Shown here: positions 9,921-19,023 of the stretch, piece by piece | Layout of the letters: each line of letters starts with the position of its first letter | How positions within the stretch are numbered: position 1 is the stretch's first letter | The notes under the pieces: model-generated | The model's database searches: none | The model's input: only the letters and a program-made list of their open reading frames with translations | Told to the model about the DNA's origin: nothing | Program-made: the position numbers and the translations under genes | Source: Cochliopodium minus | Taxonomy: Eukaryota > Discosea > Himatismenida > Cochliopodiidae | Assembly: GCA_024220525.1 (NCBI GenBank) | Contig: JAMYWO010000419.1 | Span: 7,918-28,905 of the forward strand | Length of the DNA: 20,988 bases | Reading direction: 5' to 3'

Positions 9921-11432
9921 ATTTGTATTATTATTATTATTAAGATTATTATAATTATTGATGGGATTATTATTTTCTTGAGAAGAAGAGAGACTAAAGA
10001 GAAATTTGCATTTTTCTAACATGACATGAAAGAGAGAAGAAGAAGCAGTGCGGATCTTTTCATTGGGATGAATGAAAAAGCGGAAAAGGGAAGGATGAGA
10101 AAAAAGAAAGAGGGAATACTGTTCTCTCATCTTTTTCATTTTCTCTTCTTCTTCCATACCCATACGGAGATAACGAGACAAAGAGAAAAAAGGAGGAATG
10201 AAATGATTCCAAAAAAACATTTTATCTTCAATCTTTTTCCTGCTTCCCAATATCTTTTCCAATAATTTCATCATGTGGTACATGATCCCTTCTTCCCCTT
10301 CTCTTTCTCCCTCTTCTTTTTTCTCTACTTTTTATTTTAATTATTATTTTTCTTTTAGAAAATATCAAATTAAATTTAATTTGAATTTTTTTGTATATTT
10401 TAATTCATTAATTTAAATTTTTTAATTTTTTAATTCAATAATTTAAATTTTTTAATTTCTTAATTTTTATTTAAATTAAAATAAATTTATCATTTTTTAA
10501 TTTATTTCAAAATTTTTCTATTTTAATATTTTTACCATAGTGAGGTGTAGGAGGGTTGTAAAAGAGGAAAGAAGAAGAAAACTGGAGAAATATTTTTAAA
10601 TGAGCATTTTCCATCAGATCGTTGTTCTCTGTGATCATCCTCTCCAATCCTCTCAAACAACTATTAAGAACCTTTTTAAAAAAAGAAAGTTTAAATTGAT
10701 TTTTTTTTTTTTTTATGTAAAAAAAAAATAAATTACTTTTGTTTGATAAAATAACAAAGGGGGTTTGAATGATGAGAGAAATGAAAATAGAAGCGAGTAG
10801 AATGTGGTTGATTGTTGGAGAAGAAAAGTGTTGTTTTTTATTTTGAAAAAGAGATTCGCAACACAATTTAAAACCATCCTCTTTTCTTTCATTTCATTTT
10901 TATCATTTAGATTAAAGGATGGATTGGTGAATAAATTGTTTGTATTATTATTTTGGGTATTTGAAGAGAGAATAGAAAAAAATAATTGGCATAATTCTTG
11001 TTGTGATGGATGAGATAATTTGGAGGAATGTTGATAGATGAGATAGGAGATACATCTATAAATATTAATTTCTTTTTTACAATCATAATTCCCTTTATTT
11101 GTCTTATAAAATGAAATGGAGAGGAGAAGATTGACAGAAGATTCTAATTCTTCACTCTTCCATTTGGGATGAATTCTATTCAAAATATCTACAATCAATT
11201 TTGATAAATTGTCAATGTTATTCTTTTCAATTTTAAGATATCCTTCTATCAAAAGCATTATAAGTTTTCCTGTTTCATTCTCTTTATGGGTGATATCATT
11301 TTTTAGTAATTTTTTGTAAAAAAGGGAAATATCTTGATTGATTTTGTTCAATTCATTCATATCAGATACCTCTTTCAGGCTTTTCTGAATATTCTTCAGA
11401 TTTTTGGATTCATTTTTTTGATGATTCTTCAT
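5089..11432 (-). CDS. HEATR6: HEATR6-like HEAT-repeat protein with poly-Asn expansions
   Basis: Four exons on the minus strand: 11432-10737, 10671-10536, 10324-6271 and 6133-5089, about 1976 residues (human HEATR6 about 1180). Introns are 65, 211 and 137 nt with matching phases. Collinear similarity to HEATR6, recalled from memory: 'CVANLFFKIKNNTFLLQ' in exon 1; 'LNSCLRGLERM...YNPPTPHYG' in exon 2; in exon 3 'KKIEDKMFFWNHFIPP' and 'HPNEKIRTASSSLFHVML' (DUF4042-type HEAT block); in exon 4 'KSKISANIMRAMGNICHYL', 'NLKISLNCILCFSSLP' and a closing 'VKNHSAIIQHILHFI'. The extra length is poly-Asn, Glu/Lys, Ser/Pro and SPF-repeat insertions between the HEAT helices. HEAT proteins are alpha-solenoid scaffolds; the role of HEATR6 itself is poorly defined. 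It follows the membrane-protein gene after 50 nt. A single gene is inferred from phase and homology; transcript data are absent. Confidence 0.75.
6680..7200 (-). repeat. Poly-Asn-coding tracts (HEATR6-like gene, 3' half of exon 3)
   Basis: ATT/GTT-rich triplet runs at about 6688-6810 and 7060-7200 on the plus strand encode Asn-rich stretches (AAT and AAC codons) on the minus strand, broken by Thr, Lys, Val and Ile. A coding HEAT-like block lies between them. The mixed AAT/AAC use suggests older tracts than the pure AAT run near 9820-9920. Confidence 0.8.
7910..8140 (-). repeat. Asn/Ile/Thr-rich triplet repeat tract
   Basis: A run of ATT, GTT and AAT triplets encodes an Asn-rich stretch with periodic Ile and Thr on the minus strand, inside exon 3 of the HEATR6-like gene. 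The opposite strand gives Ile/Leu-rich open frames that are artefacts of the repeat. Confidence 0.8.
8542..8766 (-). repeat. 39-nt tandem repeat coding a 13-residue SPF unit
   Basis: Copies begin at 8542, 8581, 8620, 8659 (shortened to 33 nt), 8692 and 8731, and a decayed copy follows. Each encodes about 'TLSPFSNNDNKDI' on the minus strand. All length changes are whole codons. The unit contains a Ser-Pro pair, a possible site for proline-directed kinases, but no function is shown. It interrupts the HEATR6-like protein and is probably lineage-specific. Confidence 0.85.
9224..9540 (-). repeat. Poly-Asn tract with periodic 'LNNINNYNN' units
   Basis: Triplet repeats encode Asn with regular Leu/Ile/Tyr/Thr interruptions on the minus strand. 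Blocks of about 60-70 nt ending in an AAGATTGG or AAGATAGG stretch recur near 9290 and 9350 and at 9533-9540, so segments longer than a triplet have also been duplicated. Confidence 0.8.
9720..9960 (-). repeat. Poly-Asn tract with long pure AAT runs
   Basis: Near 9815-9850 and 9860-9920 the plus strand is uninterrupted ATT, so the minus strand is pure AAT. Asn-Thr-Asn-Tyr separators repeat three times. Pure codon runs point to recent replication slippage, and length is likely to vary between isolates. Confidence 0.85.
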
Positions 11433-11482
11433 TTTTTTTTATTTAAATTTTTCATATGTTTAAAATATTTTTTATTCAAATT

Positions 11483-12703
11483 TCATTTTTTGGAATGAGG
11501 GGAAATATCTTTTCTAGTGAGAACTTTTTCTCCATTGGACAAAGTGGATGGAACAGGGTGAGAAGGGGGGTTGTTGGGGAGATGAGAAGAGGTTGAAGGA
11601 GAAGAAAGAGGGAAATAAGGGAAATAAGAGTGGAGCTGAAGAAGGAGGTTGTGCATATTTTTCTCTCCTAAAGAAAAATAAAAAAGAATGGAGAACAAAA
11701 GGAAACACTGGAGGAAAGTACTGATACTTAATCTCCTTACATAACGCATGTCACGTTGTTTGAGAGTATCGTAGGTTATCTTGAGAAAGTTTTCACGAGT
11801 GAAAGGGAGTTGAGATAGAGAATTGTGAATTTTCGCAATTCGTTGAATGAGAGTGTAATGAGAAGAAATGTAGAATCTTGTAAAAACAGAACCTTCCTTC
11901 ATTTTCAAAATTTGATCTTTCAAAGAATAGATTATCTCTTGAAATTCTTCAAATTCAGGTAGTTCCTTAAATTTAGAAAGATTACACCAATAATAAAAAT
12001 CAGAAAGAACTTCGGGGAATAATTTAGTTTTATGAAAATGATTGATCAATTTTCTAAGGGCCAAATAATCATAAATTCTTCCTCCCACCATTGAAAAGAT
12101 AATGGTATTAAATACTGCATACATCAAGGGATTCTGAATAACTGTTTCCAATTGCATCCAAAATGTTTCCAAATAATGAAGCAATAATCCTGCTGAGCCA
12201 CCCCACATTGCTCCAGTGAACAATTTATTAATCCTTTCTCTATCATAACTAAATATTAGGTCCACATCCTTGTCATCCAATGAAAATTTTTTCTTCAAAT
12301 CTTCAAATTCATTCTTTAATTGATTATTTCTTAATTTCAATTTTTCAAGAACTCCATCAAGATCTTTCACACTTTCTAATTCGTTCCCTTCTATTATATC
12401 CCTTTCATTTTCTTTATCTTGCTTTATATTATTTTCTTTATCATCCTTTTCTTCTTTGATCTCATTCTCTTTCTCTTCTTTATTCTCATCTTTATTGGTG
12501 TTATTGCTTGTTGAATAATATCTCTTTATTCTTATTTCTTCTTTGAATAATGTGTTTGTATTTCTAATGGAGGGATATATTGAAAGATAAGAAAAATTTG
12601 AAATTTTGGGCTTTGACAAATAAGTTTTCTTTAAAGCATCTGATCCAAAGATAAAATTTTTCTTCAATTTATTGTATTTAAAGGTTTTTTTCAGATTGAT
12701 CAT
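11483..12703 (-). CDS. Unidentified membrane protein with mitochondrial-type N-terminus
   Basis: Single-exon frame of 406 residues from an ATG at 12703 to a TGA at 11483. I do not recognise the family. The first 65 residues are rich in Lys, Arg, Ser, Tyr and Phe with few acidic residues and end in 'IKRYYSTSNN', which resembles a mitochondrial presequence with its cleavage site. A Lys/Glu-rich low-complexity linker (70-105) and a likely coiled coil (about 108-145) follow. Hydrophobic segments lie near 162-177 (containing GAMWGGSAG), 192-208 and 326-345, with a helical, mostly hydrophilic stretch between the last two. The tail is Ser/Pro-rich. Topology suggests an inner- or outer-membrane protein of mitochondria or a related organelle; this is inference. 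It sits 53 nt after the nucleotidyltransferase gene and 50 nt before the HEATR6-like gene. Confidence 0.75.
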   Translation of the reverse strand: MINLKKTFKYNKLKKNFIFGSDALKKTYLSKPKISNFSYLSIYPSIRNTNTLFKEEIRIKRYYSTSNNTNKDENKEEKENEIKEEKDDKENNIKQDKENERDIIEGNELESVKDLDGVLEKLKLRNNQLKNEFEDLKKKFSLDDKDVDLIFSYDRERINKLFTGAMWGGSAGLLLHYLETFWMQLETVIQNPLMYAVFNTIIFSMVGGRIYDYLALRKLINHFHKTKLFPEVLSDFYYWCNLSKFKELPEFEEFQEIIYSLKDQILKMKEGSVFTRFYISSHYTLIQRIAKIHNSLSQLPFTRENFLKITYDTLKQRDMRYVRRLSISTFLQCFLLFSILFYFSLGEKNMHNLLLQLHSYFPYFPLSSPSTSSHLPNNPPSHPVPSTLSNGEKVLTRKDISPHSKK

Positions 12704-12756
12704 TTTTTTTTATTTTTTTTTTTAATTTGCAACACAAGATTATAAACTAACATAAT

Positions 12757-14694
12757 TTATTTGAGCAAAGTTCCTTTTCTGAAATTAACAAGCCATTCAT
12801 GAAGTTGGTCAAGAGGACCCTTTGGAGGCAAAAAAGGAAAAGACTTGGAATCAATGGAGGAAAGTTTTTGGAGGTAAATCTCTCTTTGTTGGGAAAGAAA
12901 GAGAGGATCCTCTGAAGTTTTAAGTTTGGAAAGAATGGAGAGAGAATCAGAATCAATGACAATAGAAGGAGGTTTTTTTTCAACAAAAATGTTGGGGAGC
13001 TGGTGTAAAAGACGAGCAGCGTGATAAACACTTCCCGTTTGACTTTTAAGTTGAGAAGTGGCAATACCCAAGTAATGTTGAAGAGTAGTGTGAGAAATAC
13101 ACAATGGTGCAATTTCCCTCAAGGAGTGCCAATAAGAAGTTGCATAAAAAGAAGAAGAAGGTTCTGTCAAAAAAGATTCCAATATTCTGTTATTTCCATT
13201 TAAAAGCAAATGAACTGCGTAGTTTAATTCAAACAAAATGAATCCATTTTTGTACGAATCTTGTTTTGGTTCTCTTGTTGCTTCTTCTATGCACACTCTG
13301 TTTATTGGTCCATCCATGGATACTAGCTCCTCGATTGGTGCAACAAAAATTCCGATATAATCTTTCTTCCCACCTTTGTTTTTATTATCTATTTTTATAA
13401 ACAAAAATTATTTCTATTTAATATTTTAATTTTATCATTTAATTCTATTTACTATTTTAATTTTATTATTTAATTTTATTTCATATTTTCATTTTATTAT
13501 TTAATTCTATTTAATATTTTCATTTATTATTTAATTTTATATCATACTTTTATTAATTAATAATACTTTTATTAATTAATTATTTATATACTTTTATTTT
13601 AAACTTTAATTGGATAAAAATTAATTTCAGTTTTAATACTTTTATTTAATTTTATTGTATTTAATAGTTATACAATTTTTTTTTTTAAAAAATAATTGTA
13701 AAATAAATTATTTATTTATTATTTATTTATAATTTATAATAAAACTTGAAAGTTTTAACCAAAAACTTCTTACCATTACCTGTATAATGAGAATCACTAC
13801 CACTTTCAATTACACTCAATATTTCACCTTTTACACCATGTTTGAGCAAAAGAGAAGAAGCTTCTTCTTTCAATTTAAGGTTTTGACAAAGAGGGGAGAG
13901 AGGATAGGAAATTTCTTTGTTTGGAATCTCCTTCATTCTGATTTGAACAAGCCATTCATTCAACAGTTTTGTCTCTGTATTTTCTTTGAGGATTTTGGGG
14001 AGACTTTTGATTTTGTTTTCGAGTTGTTCAAAAATCTCGAGGAATTCTTTTTCTGTTTTCTCACCTCTTCTGAATGACATGATCAATTCCTTATCTTCTC
14101 CCTCCATCCATACTTTTGGTGGTTTTCCCAATGCTAATTGTTCTGCTTCCAATAAAAGACGGATAGCATGATACATGTGTTTTGTTGTCAATCCTTTTCC
14201 TTTTCCTTTCTTTTCTACTCTCGCAAAGGAGATATATTGTTTTAAGGTGTTCTCAGATAAAATGAAATTCCTTATTTCTTTTAAATCTTTCCATTCTTGT
14301 GCTTCCCAACAATATTTATCTGTAAATAAAGGTTCCACCACCTAAATCCACAATTAAAATTTGAAATATGGATTCATTGTTGAATTCTTACCTTTGGATT
14401 TCCCTTTAAAAACATTTCACATAATTTTTTTACTTCATGAATTGAGAAATCAGGATCGTGGTTATCAATGGTATCCTTTGATTTTTTAATACCAACTATC
14501 TCTTCTATTGGAGAAACAAAGACACCCCAATAATCCTCATCAGAAGTGGGAGTATTTAAATTAAATGCCCAAGATCCAGCCAATTGTGAAAATACTAATC
14601 TCAAATTTCTTTTATGCTTTGTCTTTAAAACTATATCAAGTTTATCATGTATTTCAATAGTATCCATCTTCATTTTTTTTTGTTTGATTGGCAT
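12757..14694 (-). CDS. Tandem two-domain nucleotidyltransferase (Pol-beta superfamily, COG3541/YcgL-like), second domain degenerate
   Basis: Three exons on the minus strand: 14694-14392, 14341-13774 and 13388-12757; 500 residues. Intron 1 is 50 nt, intron 2 is 385 nt. Domain 1 (about 25-240) has the Pol-beta nucleotidyltransferase motif GS (40-41) followed by 'TPTSDEDYWGVFVSP' with Asp52 and Asp54, then 'HEVKKLCEMFLKGNPKVVEPLF', typical of the predicted nucleotidyltransferases of COG3541. Domain 2 (about 270-500) repeats the same order: 'ESGSD', 'KKDYIGIFVAP', 'FELNYAVHLLLNGNNRILESFLT', and both halves end in a matching 'L-EWLV..R' helix. In domain 2 the first catalytic Asp is Lys298 (GKKD instead of SDED), so it is probably inactive. 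Such enzymes have been proposed to act on nucleic acids, possibly RNA repair, but the substrate is unknown. An alternative donor at 13779 would shorten exon 2 by two codons. Confidence 0.8.
13389..13773 (-). other. 385-nt intron with AT repeats inside the nucleotidyltransferase gene
   Basis: The donor is GTAAGAAG and the acceptor AAAAATAG; phase 1 on both sides completes a GAT codon. It is several times longer than most introns here. Its middle (about 13405-13530) is built of imperfect units of 'TTTAATTCTATTTA' plus 'ATTTTAATTTTATTA' type. No coding potential or RNA gene is visible in it on either strand. Confidence 0.65.
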
Positions 14695-14857
14695 TGTATA
14701 AATTGATTTTTGAACTTATTAAAAGTTTTTGATAAAATTAAGAGAAAGTGCTGACCATTTTTGTGAATTTCGGTAATTTAGAGTCTTGAAAATAAATTTA
14801 TTTGTGATCAAACAAAAATTATTGTAAAAAAATAAAAAAAAATTGTATATTTCTGAA
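14695..14857. promoter_or_regulatory. Shared 5' region of divergent nucleotidyltransferase and pallidin-like genes
   Basis: These 163 nt separate two divergent start codons. The stretch is AT-rich, and no defined factor site is recognised. Confidence 0.45.
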
Positions 14858-15616
14858 ATGAGTGGCCATTATCCTTCATTGATGACAGATATAGATGAAG
14901 AATTGATCTTGATAATTGAAAAAGATGAATTAACACCATTCCCCACTATAACTTCCTCCAAATTCAAAAAAAATATAACAATTCCTTCACAAACATCAAA
15001 TGAAAAGATATCAGATGTCAAAATTGAAAATAATGAGATGGATAATGGTAAAATTAGCTAATTTTATCATTCCAATTTTAATATAATTCTATTTGGATAG
15101 AAATTAGAAATAAGGCAATTCAAAATCTAAGTGAAGGATTATTGAGATCACTTTATTCACCATTATGTAATATATCTGAAAAATTGAAAGAAATACAGTA
15201 AATAAATTTTTCCTTTTGATCATCACTCATTGTTAAATATTCAATTATATAATCACATGATTTTAAATTTAAAAAAAAATCAAAGATTGAAACAAGATGA
15301 ACTTTCTATAACCGCACAAGTGGAATCAAAAAAATATAAGATGATCCCAGAACAAACAGCACCAATAATAGAAACGATTAGCAAATTGCCATTATATATA
15401 AATAAAATAAAAGAAATTCAAAATTTAATGAATCAAATCGATCAAAGAATGTTGAAAATGAAAACCAAAACTAAAAACTTGGTGGAGAAGAAGAAAAAAG
15501 AAGATTTAATAATATTGAGAAAAATGGAAAAGGAAAAAGAACACGAAAGATTAATCACTGCCAAACCTTCTAAAGATCTAATTGAAGATCTCCAAAACGA
15601 GAAAGAAAAAAATTAG
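14858..15616 (+). CDS. BLOC1S6: Pallidin-like BLOC-1 subunit 6 (coiled coil)
   Basis: Three exons: 14858-15047, 15101-15197 and 15286-15616; 205 residues (human pallidin 172). Introns are 53 and 88 nt with matching phases. After an acidic, disordered first 60 residues comes 'LSEGLLRSLYSPLCNISEKLKEIQ', then long heptad-like helices, and a charged end with 'KKKEDL...KEHERLITAKPSKD'. This order parallels pallidin 'LTQGLL...', the helix, 'KRQKEELE' and 'LTARPAK' (family knowledge). Pallidin is part of BLOC-1, which sorts cargo from endosomes to lysosome-related organelles. The snapin family has a similar start ('AEGLLELL'), but the C-terminal basic tail fits pallidin better. The ATG at 14858 is the first in frame. 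It is convergent with the PROPPIN gene (77-nt gap). Confidence 0.7.
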
Positions 15617-15693
15617 AATTTTTAATTTTACAACCAAAACGAATTTAATTAACAAAAAAATTTTTTTTTTATTACAAATTGACAATTTTTTTT

Positions 15694-16873
15694 TTATTTT
15701 AATTGATTTATATGATCAATAAACTTTTTGTGAGGAGTTTCAACTTGTTTGAAAGTGTGAGTCGTGATGTCGAAAGAAAATCTGAGAAAGGTTCCATCAC
15801 AAACGAAGACCAGAATGTCTTTTTCGAAGAAAAAACATTCATACTTTGTGTTGATTTTGGTTTCGATTGAAACTGCTGACCAAATGTTGTTGATAGGTAG
15901 TTGATTTCCAAAAAAAGGGATGTATCCAAGATAACTGAAAAGAATAAAAAATAAAAAAAAATTTATTGATGGTAAATGAACAAATAATAAGATCAATTTG
16001 GTGAGATATAAATTTGATTTCAATTATAAATCATATATATGGTCAGATGAAACAAAAAAATTTTCATTACTCTTTCAATGGGAAGGTTCTGTTGTTTTGA
16101 TTTTTGAGATCAAAGATATGTATTGTATGGGATGAAGTACCCAATAACAGTAGAGAACTGTCAAGATTAAAATACAAGGAATAAACAGTGGAATTGTTTG
16201 ATCCTCTGTAAAAATGAAGGGCTTTTTTCTCATCGATTGGGGAGGTTATATCCCAAACGATGATGTTTATTCCATTCTCGCAGACAGTTGCAATTTTGGT
16301 CATTTCATCATTTATTCTTATAAAAGAGATGCTTTGTTGGTTAATGATCTCATTTTCTTTCAAATTGTCAATTCTATTATTTATTTTTATTTGTACTTTA
16401 TCCTCGCTTGTTCTGAATGCAAATACTTCCTTTTCATTATTCACTTTAATATCTGCAATTCCTTTATAACATGTTTTTGCACTGCATCTTTCAAGTTGAG
16501 GGAAAGTATAAATGAAGATGTTATCATTGAGAATCAAAAATAGCTTCCCATTAGAAATTAGGATGTTGTTTATTTTGTGTTTTGTGGAAATATCAGATTC
16601 AACATTTGGCTGCCTTTTATCATTCCAACAAACAAATTTCCCGTTTGATAATGGCTTTGTTCCACCACCAACAAGACCAATCCTATCAGTCAGTTGATCT
16701 CCATTGAATACAGGGATCACCAATCTTATTCCATGATTGATTTCACTTCTTTTGTCGATTATTATTTTCTCTATTCCATTTGAATCGATTTGAACTATTG
16801 AAAATCCTCTATTAGTCCCAATGGCGAGCTTTCCATCACCATAATATCTCAAATAATAGATTATATCTTCCAT
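15694..16873 (-). CDS. PROPPIN / WIPI-type phosphoinositide-binding WD40 propeller
   Basis: Two exons on the minus strand: 16873-16071 and 15934-15694; 347 residues, as expected for a seven-bladed PROPPIN. The 136-nt intron has no internal AG, and its phases agree (GA|T). Family marks: 'LVGGGTKP...GKFVCWND' (67-84), which fits the WIPI3/WIPI4/Hsv2 branch; 'KIATVCENGINIIVWDI'; the phosphoinositide-binding motif region 'HFYRGSNNSTVYSLYFN' (FYRG at 221-224); and a C-terminal blade 'FLRFSFD'. PROPPINs bind PI3P and PI(3,5)P2 on autophagic and endosomal membranes and help form autophagosomes. The canonical motif is FRRG or LRRG. Here the first Arg is Tyr, which should weaken one of the two lipid pockets. 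Confidence 0.85.
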
Positions 16874-17097
16874 TTTTTTTATTTATAGAATGTTATGAAG
16901 ATTGAATATGAATATTAACCAAATAATCAATAATTTTAAATTAACCACAATAAGATCTGATTGCCTTTCAAATTAAAAGGAAAATAAGATAATTTTGGTT
17001 AAGGTGAAAAATTTTAATATAAAACTTGAAATCAGATTTTAAAGAAGAAAAGATAAAACAATAAGAGAGAGAATTACAAAACAAGAGAAAGAGAAGA

Positions 17098-17668
17098 TTA
17101 TAACCCAGAACATCCCAAACAACCACAACTGACACATTCAATTACTTTGGAATCCAATTTTTCTTTTGGAACTCTACAAATACAGGTACTTCCATAATTT
17201 GTATCTCTGGTTTGAATACATCTCAAACAACACAAATCTTCATAACCAGGCTAAAATTAAAAAAAGAGAAATTAATATCAAAATTTTTGAAAAGAAAAAA
17301 TTAAGAATTATTACTTTTTTCCATTTTGCAATTAATTTTCCATCAGCAATTTTTTCATCAATACAAAATTGATAGAGATCTTTTGATATTTTCTTCTTTT
17401 TATAAAGTAAATAAATATATCGAGATCGTTGATGATGAATTTTAAATATCTCCCATGTTATTTCATTTTTCTTTTTACCTTCTGAATTTTCCAATTCAGC
17501 TTTGAATATTATTTATTATTTTAGAAGGAATATTAATATTGTTATAACGAATTTTATAAAATAATATAATTTACCTTCTCTCATTTTAGTTTGGAATTGT
17601 TCCAAAGTATCTTCAATTATATCCCATCCTTCTGGTTTTTTCTTTTTCTTTGTTAAAATTTTTGGCAT
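17098..17668 (-). CDS. BUD31: BUD31/G10 pre-mRNA splicing factor
   Basis: Three exons on the minus strand: 17668-17575, 17499-17315 and 17250-17098; 143 residues, against 144 in human BUD31. Introns are 75 and 64 nt with agreeing phases. 'GWDIIEDTL', 'KMREAE', '[20 protein letters not shown]', '[18 protein letters not shown]', '[18 protein letters not shown]' and '[13 protein letters not shown]' are nearly identical to the family throughout. The nine-Cys C-terminal cluster coordinates zinc. BUD31 is a core spliceosome protein of the activated complex, which fits the intron-rich genome. Function should be conserved. Its start is divergent from the E2 gene. Confidence 0.97.
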
Positions 17669-18161
17669 GAAAAATCACAATTTTTTTTTTTTTTAATTTT
17701 ATATGTTGAAACAGTTGACCTTTAATCTATATCAACACCCAGGAAAATAGGAAGAGATATTTTTAGAGAGGTAATTATGTTTTTCTTAGCATCACTCGTG
17801 AAATGTAAAAGTAAAAATTATTTTTTAATCATGAGTTTGTTTAATTCATTTCAAGTGATGATATAGTTTAAAATGAGTACCATGATCTGTATATTAATCA
17901 GATGAGATTTTATTTTTTCTATTAAAAAAATTTTAAGAGAAATGAATTTCATGAAAAGTATGGAAAATAAAAAAAATTTCATTTCTCTGAATTTTTTTTT
18001 ATTTTTATTTAAGCTTTCTTTTTAGTGTTTAAATGTAGGATCTTTTTGTTCTCAAAAGGCAATTTAATTGATCACAAAGTATATATTTGAGTTGAATTTT
18101 TTTCATTATTACAATTATATTTAAATAAAAAAAAAAAATTACCTGTATAAAAATTATTTAA
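17669..18161. promoter_or_regulatory. 493-nt gene-free region between divergent BUD31 and UBE2D genes
   Basis: There is no convincing open frame and no tRNA-like box. The region should contain both promoters. A notable inverted repeat lies at 17936-17988, and the last 200 nt before the E2 start contain T- and A-runs. No known regulatory motif is recognised. Confidence 0.45.
17936..17988. repeat. Imperfect inverted repeat (hairpin potential)
   Basis: The left arm AGAGAAATGAATTT (17936-17949) pairs with the right arm AAATTTCATTTCTCT (17974-17988), with one extra A in the right arm and a loop of about 24 nt. It stands upstream of the E2 gene by about 175 nt. Confidence 0.6.
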
Positions 18162-18665
<504 letters not shown>

Positions 18666-19023
18666 AAATCTTGTGATCCTCGTGCATAATAATAAAAAAT
18701 TTTAAAAATAACAATTTTTATTTTAATAAGTTTCGAGTTTAATTCAAAAAAAAAAAAAATCTTTCATAAAAAGGTCTCACAGATAACAATTATTCTAAGA
18801 TTCTTTTCTTTGTTTGTGAAAATTAAGATAATATCATTGATCAATTGTTATTCTCGGGCATCCACAAAATTTTTTTTGTAAAATCATATGACTGAATTAT
18901 AAAGAAAATTTGATTTCAATTATACAATAATCACCGGTATACTTAAATCAGAACTCATATTTGATTCAAGTAATTTCGAATAATTCATAATTAAAATTAA
19001 AGATTCTTTAGTTGGAGATTTTA
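18666..19023. other. 358-nt spacer between convergent UBE2D and aminopeptidase genes
   Basis: This stretch lies between two stop codons facing each other and should hold the two 3' untranslated regions. AATAAT/AATAAA-like sequence is present early (about 18687-18697). I see no open frame, RNA gene or repeat with support. Confidence 0.4.

Noticed and set aside
9183-10019. Long plus-strand open frame of Ile/Val-rich protein
   Set aside because: It is the reverse complement of poly-Asn codons in the HEATR6-like exon; composition is that of a triplet repeat, with no domain.
10507-10866. Minus-strand 119-residue frame as a gene
   Set aside because: It spans the 65-nt intron in the wrong frame at its start; only its second half is real, as exon 2 of the HEATR6-like gene.
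12757-13404. Independent second nucleotidyltransferase gene starting near 13404
   Set aside because: The apparent start is TTG and the product would lack the GS motif; the phase and the preceding exon's 'ESGSD' show it is the last exon of a longer gene.
16214-16697. Plus-strand frames opposite the PROPPIN gene
   Set aside because: They are antisense shadows with no recognisable domain and lie fully within a well-supported minus-strand exon.
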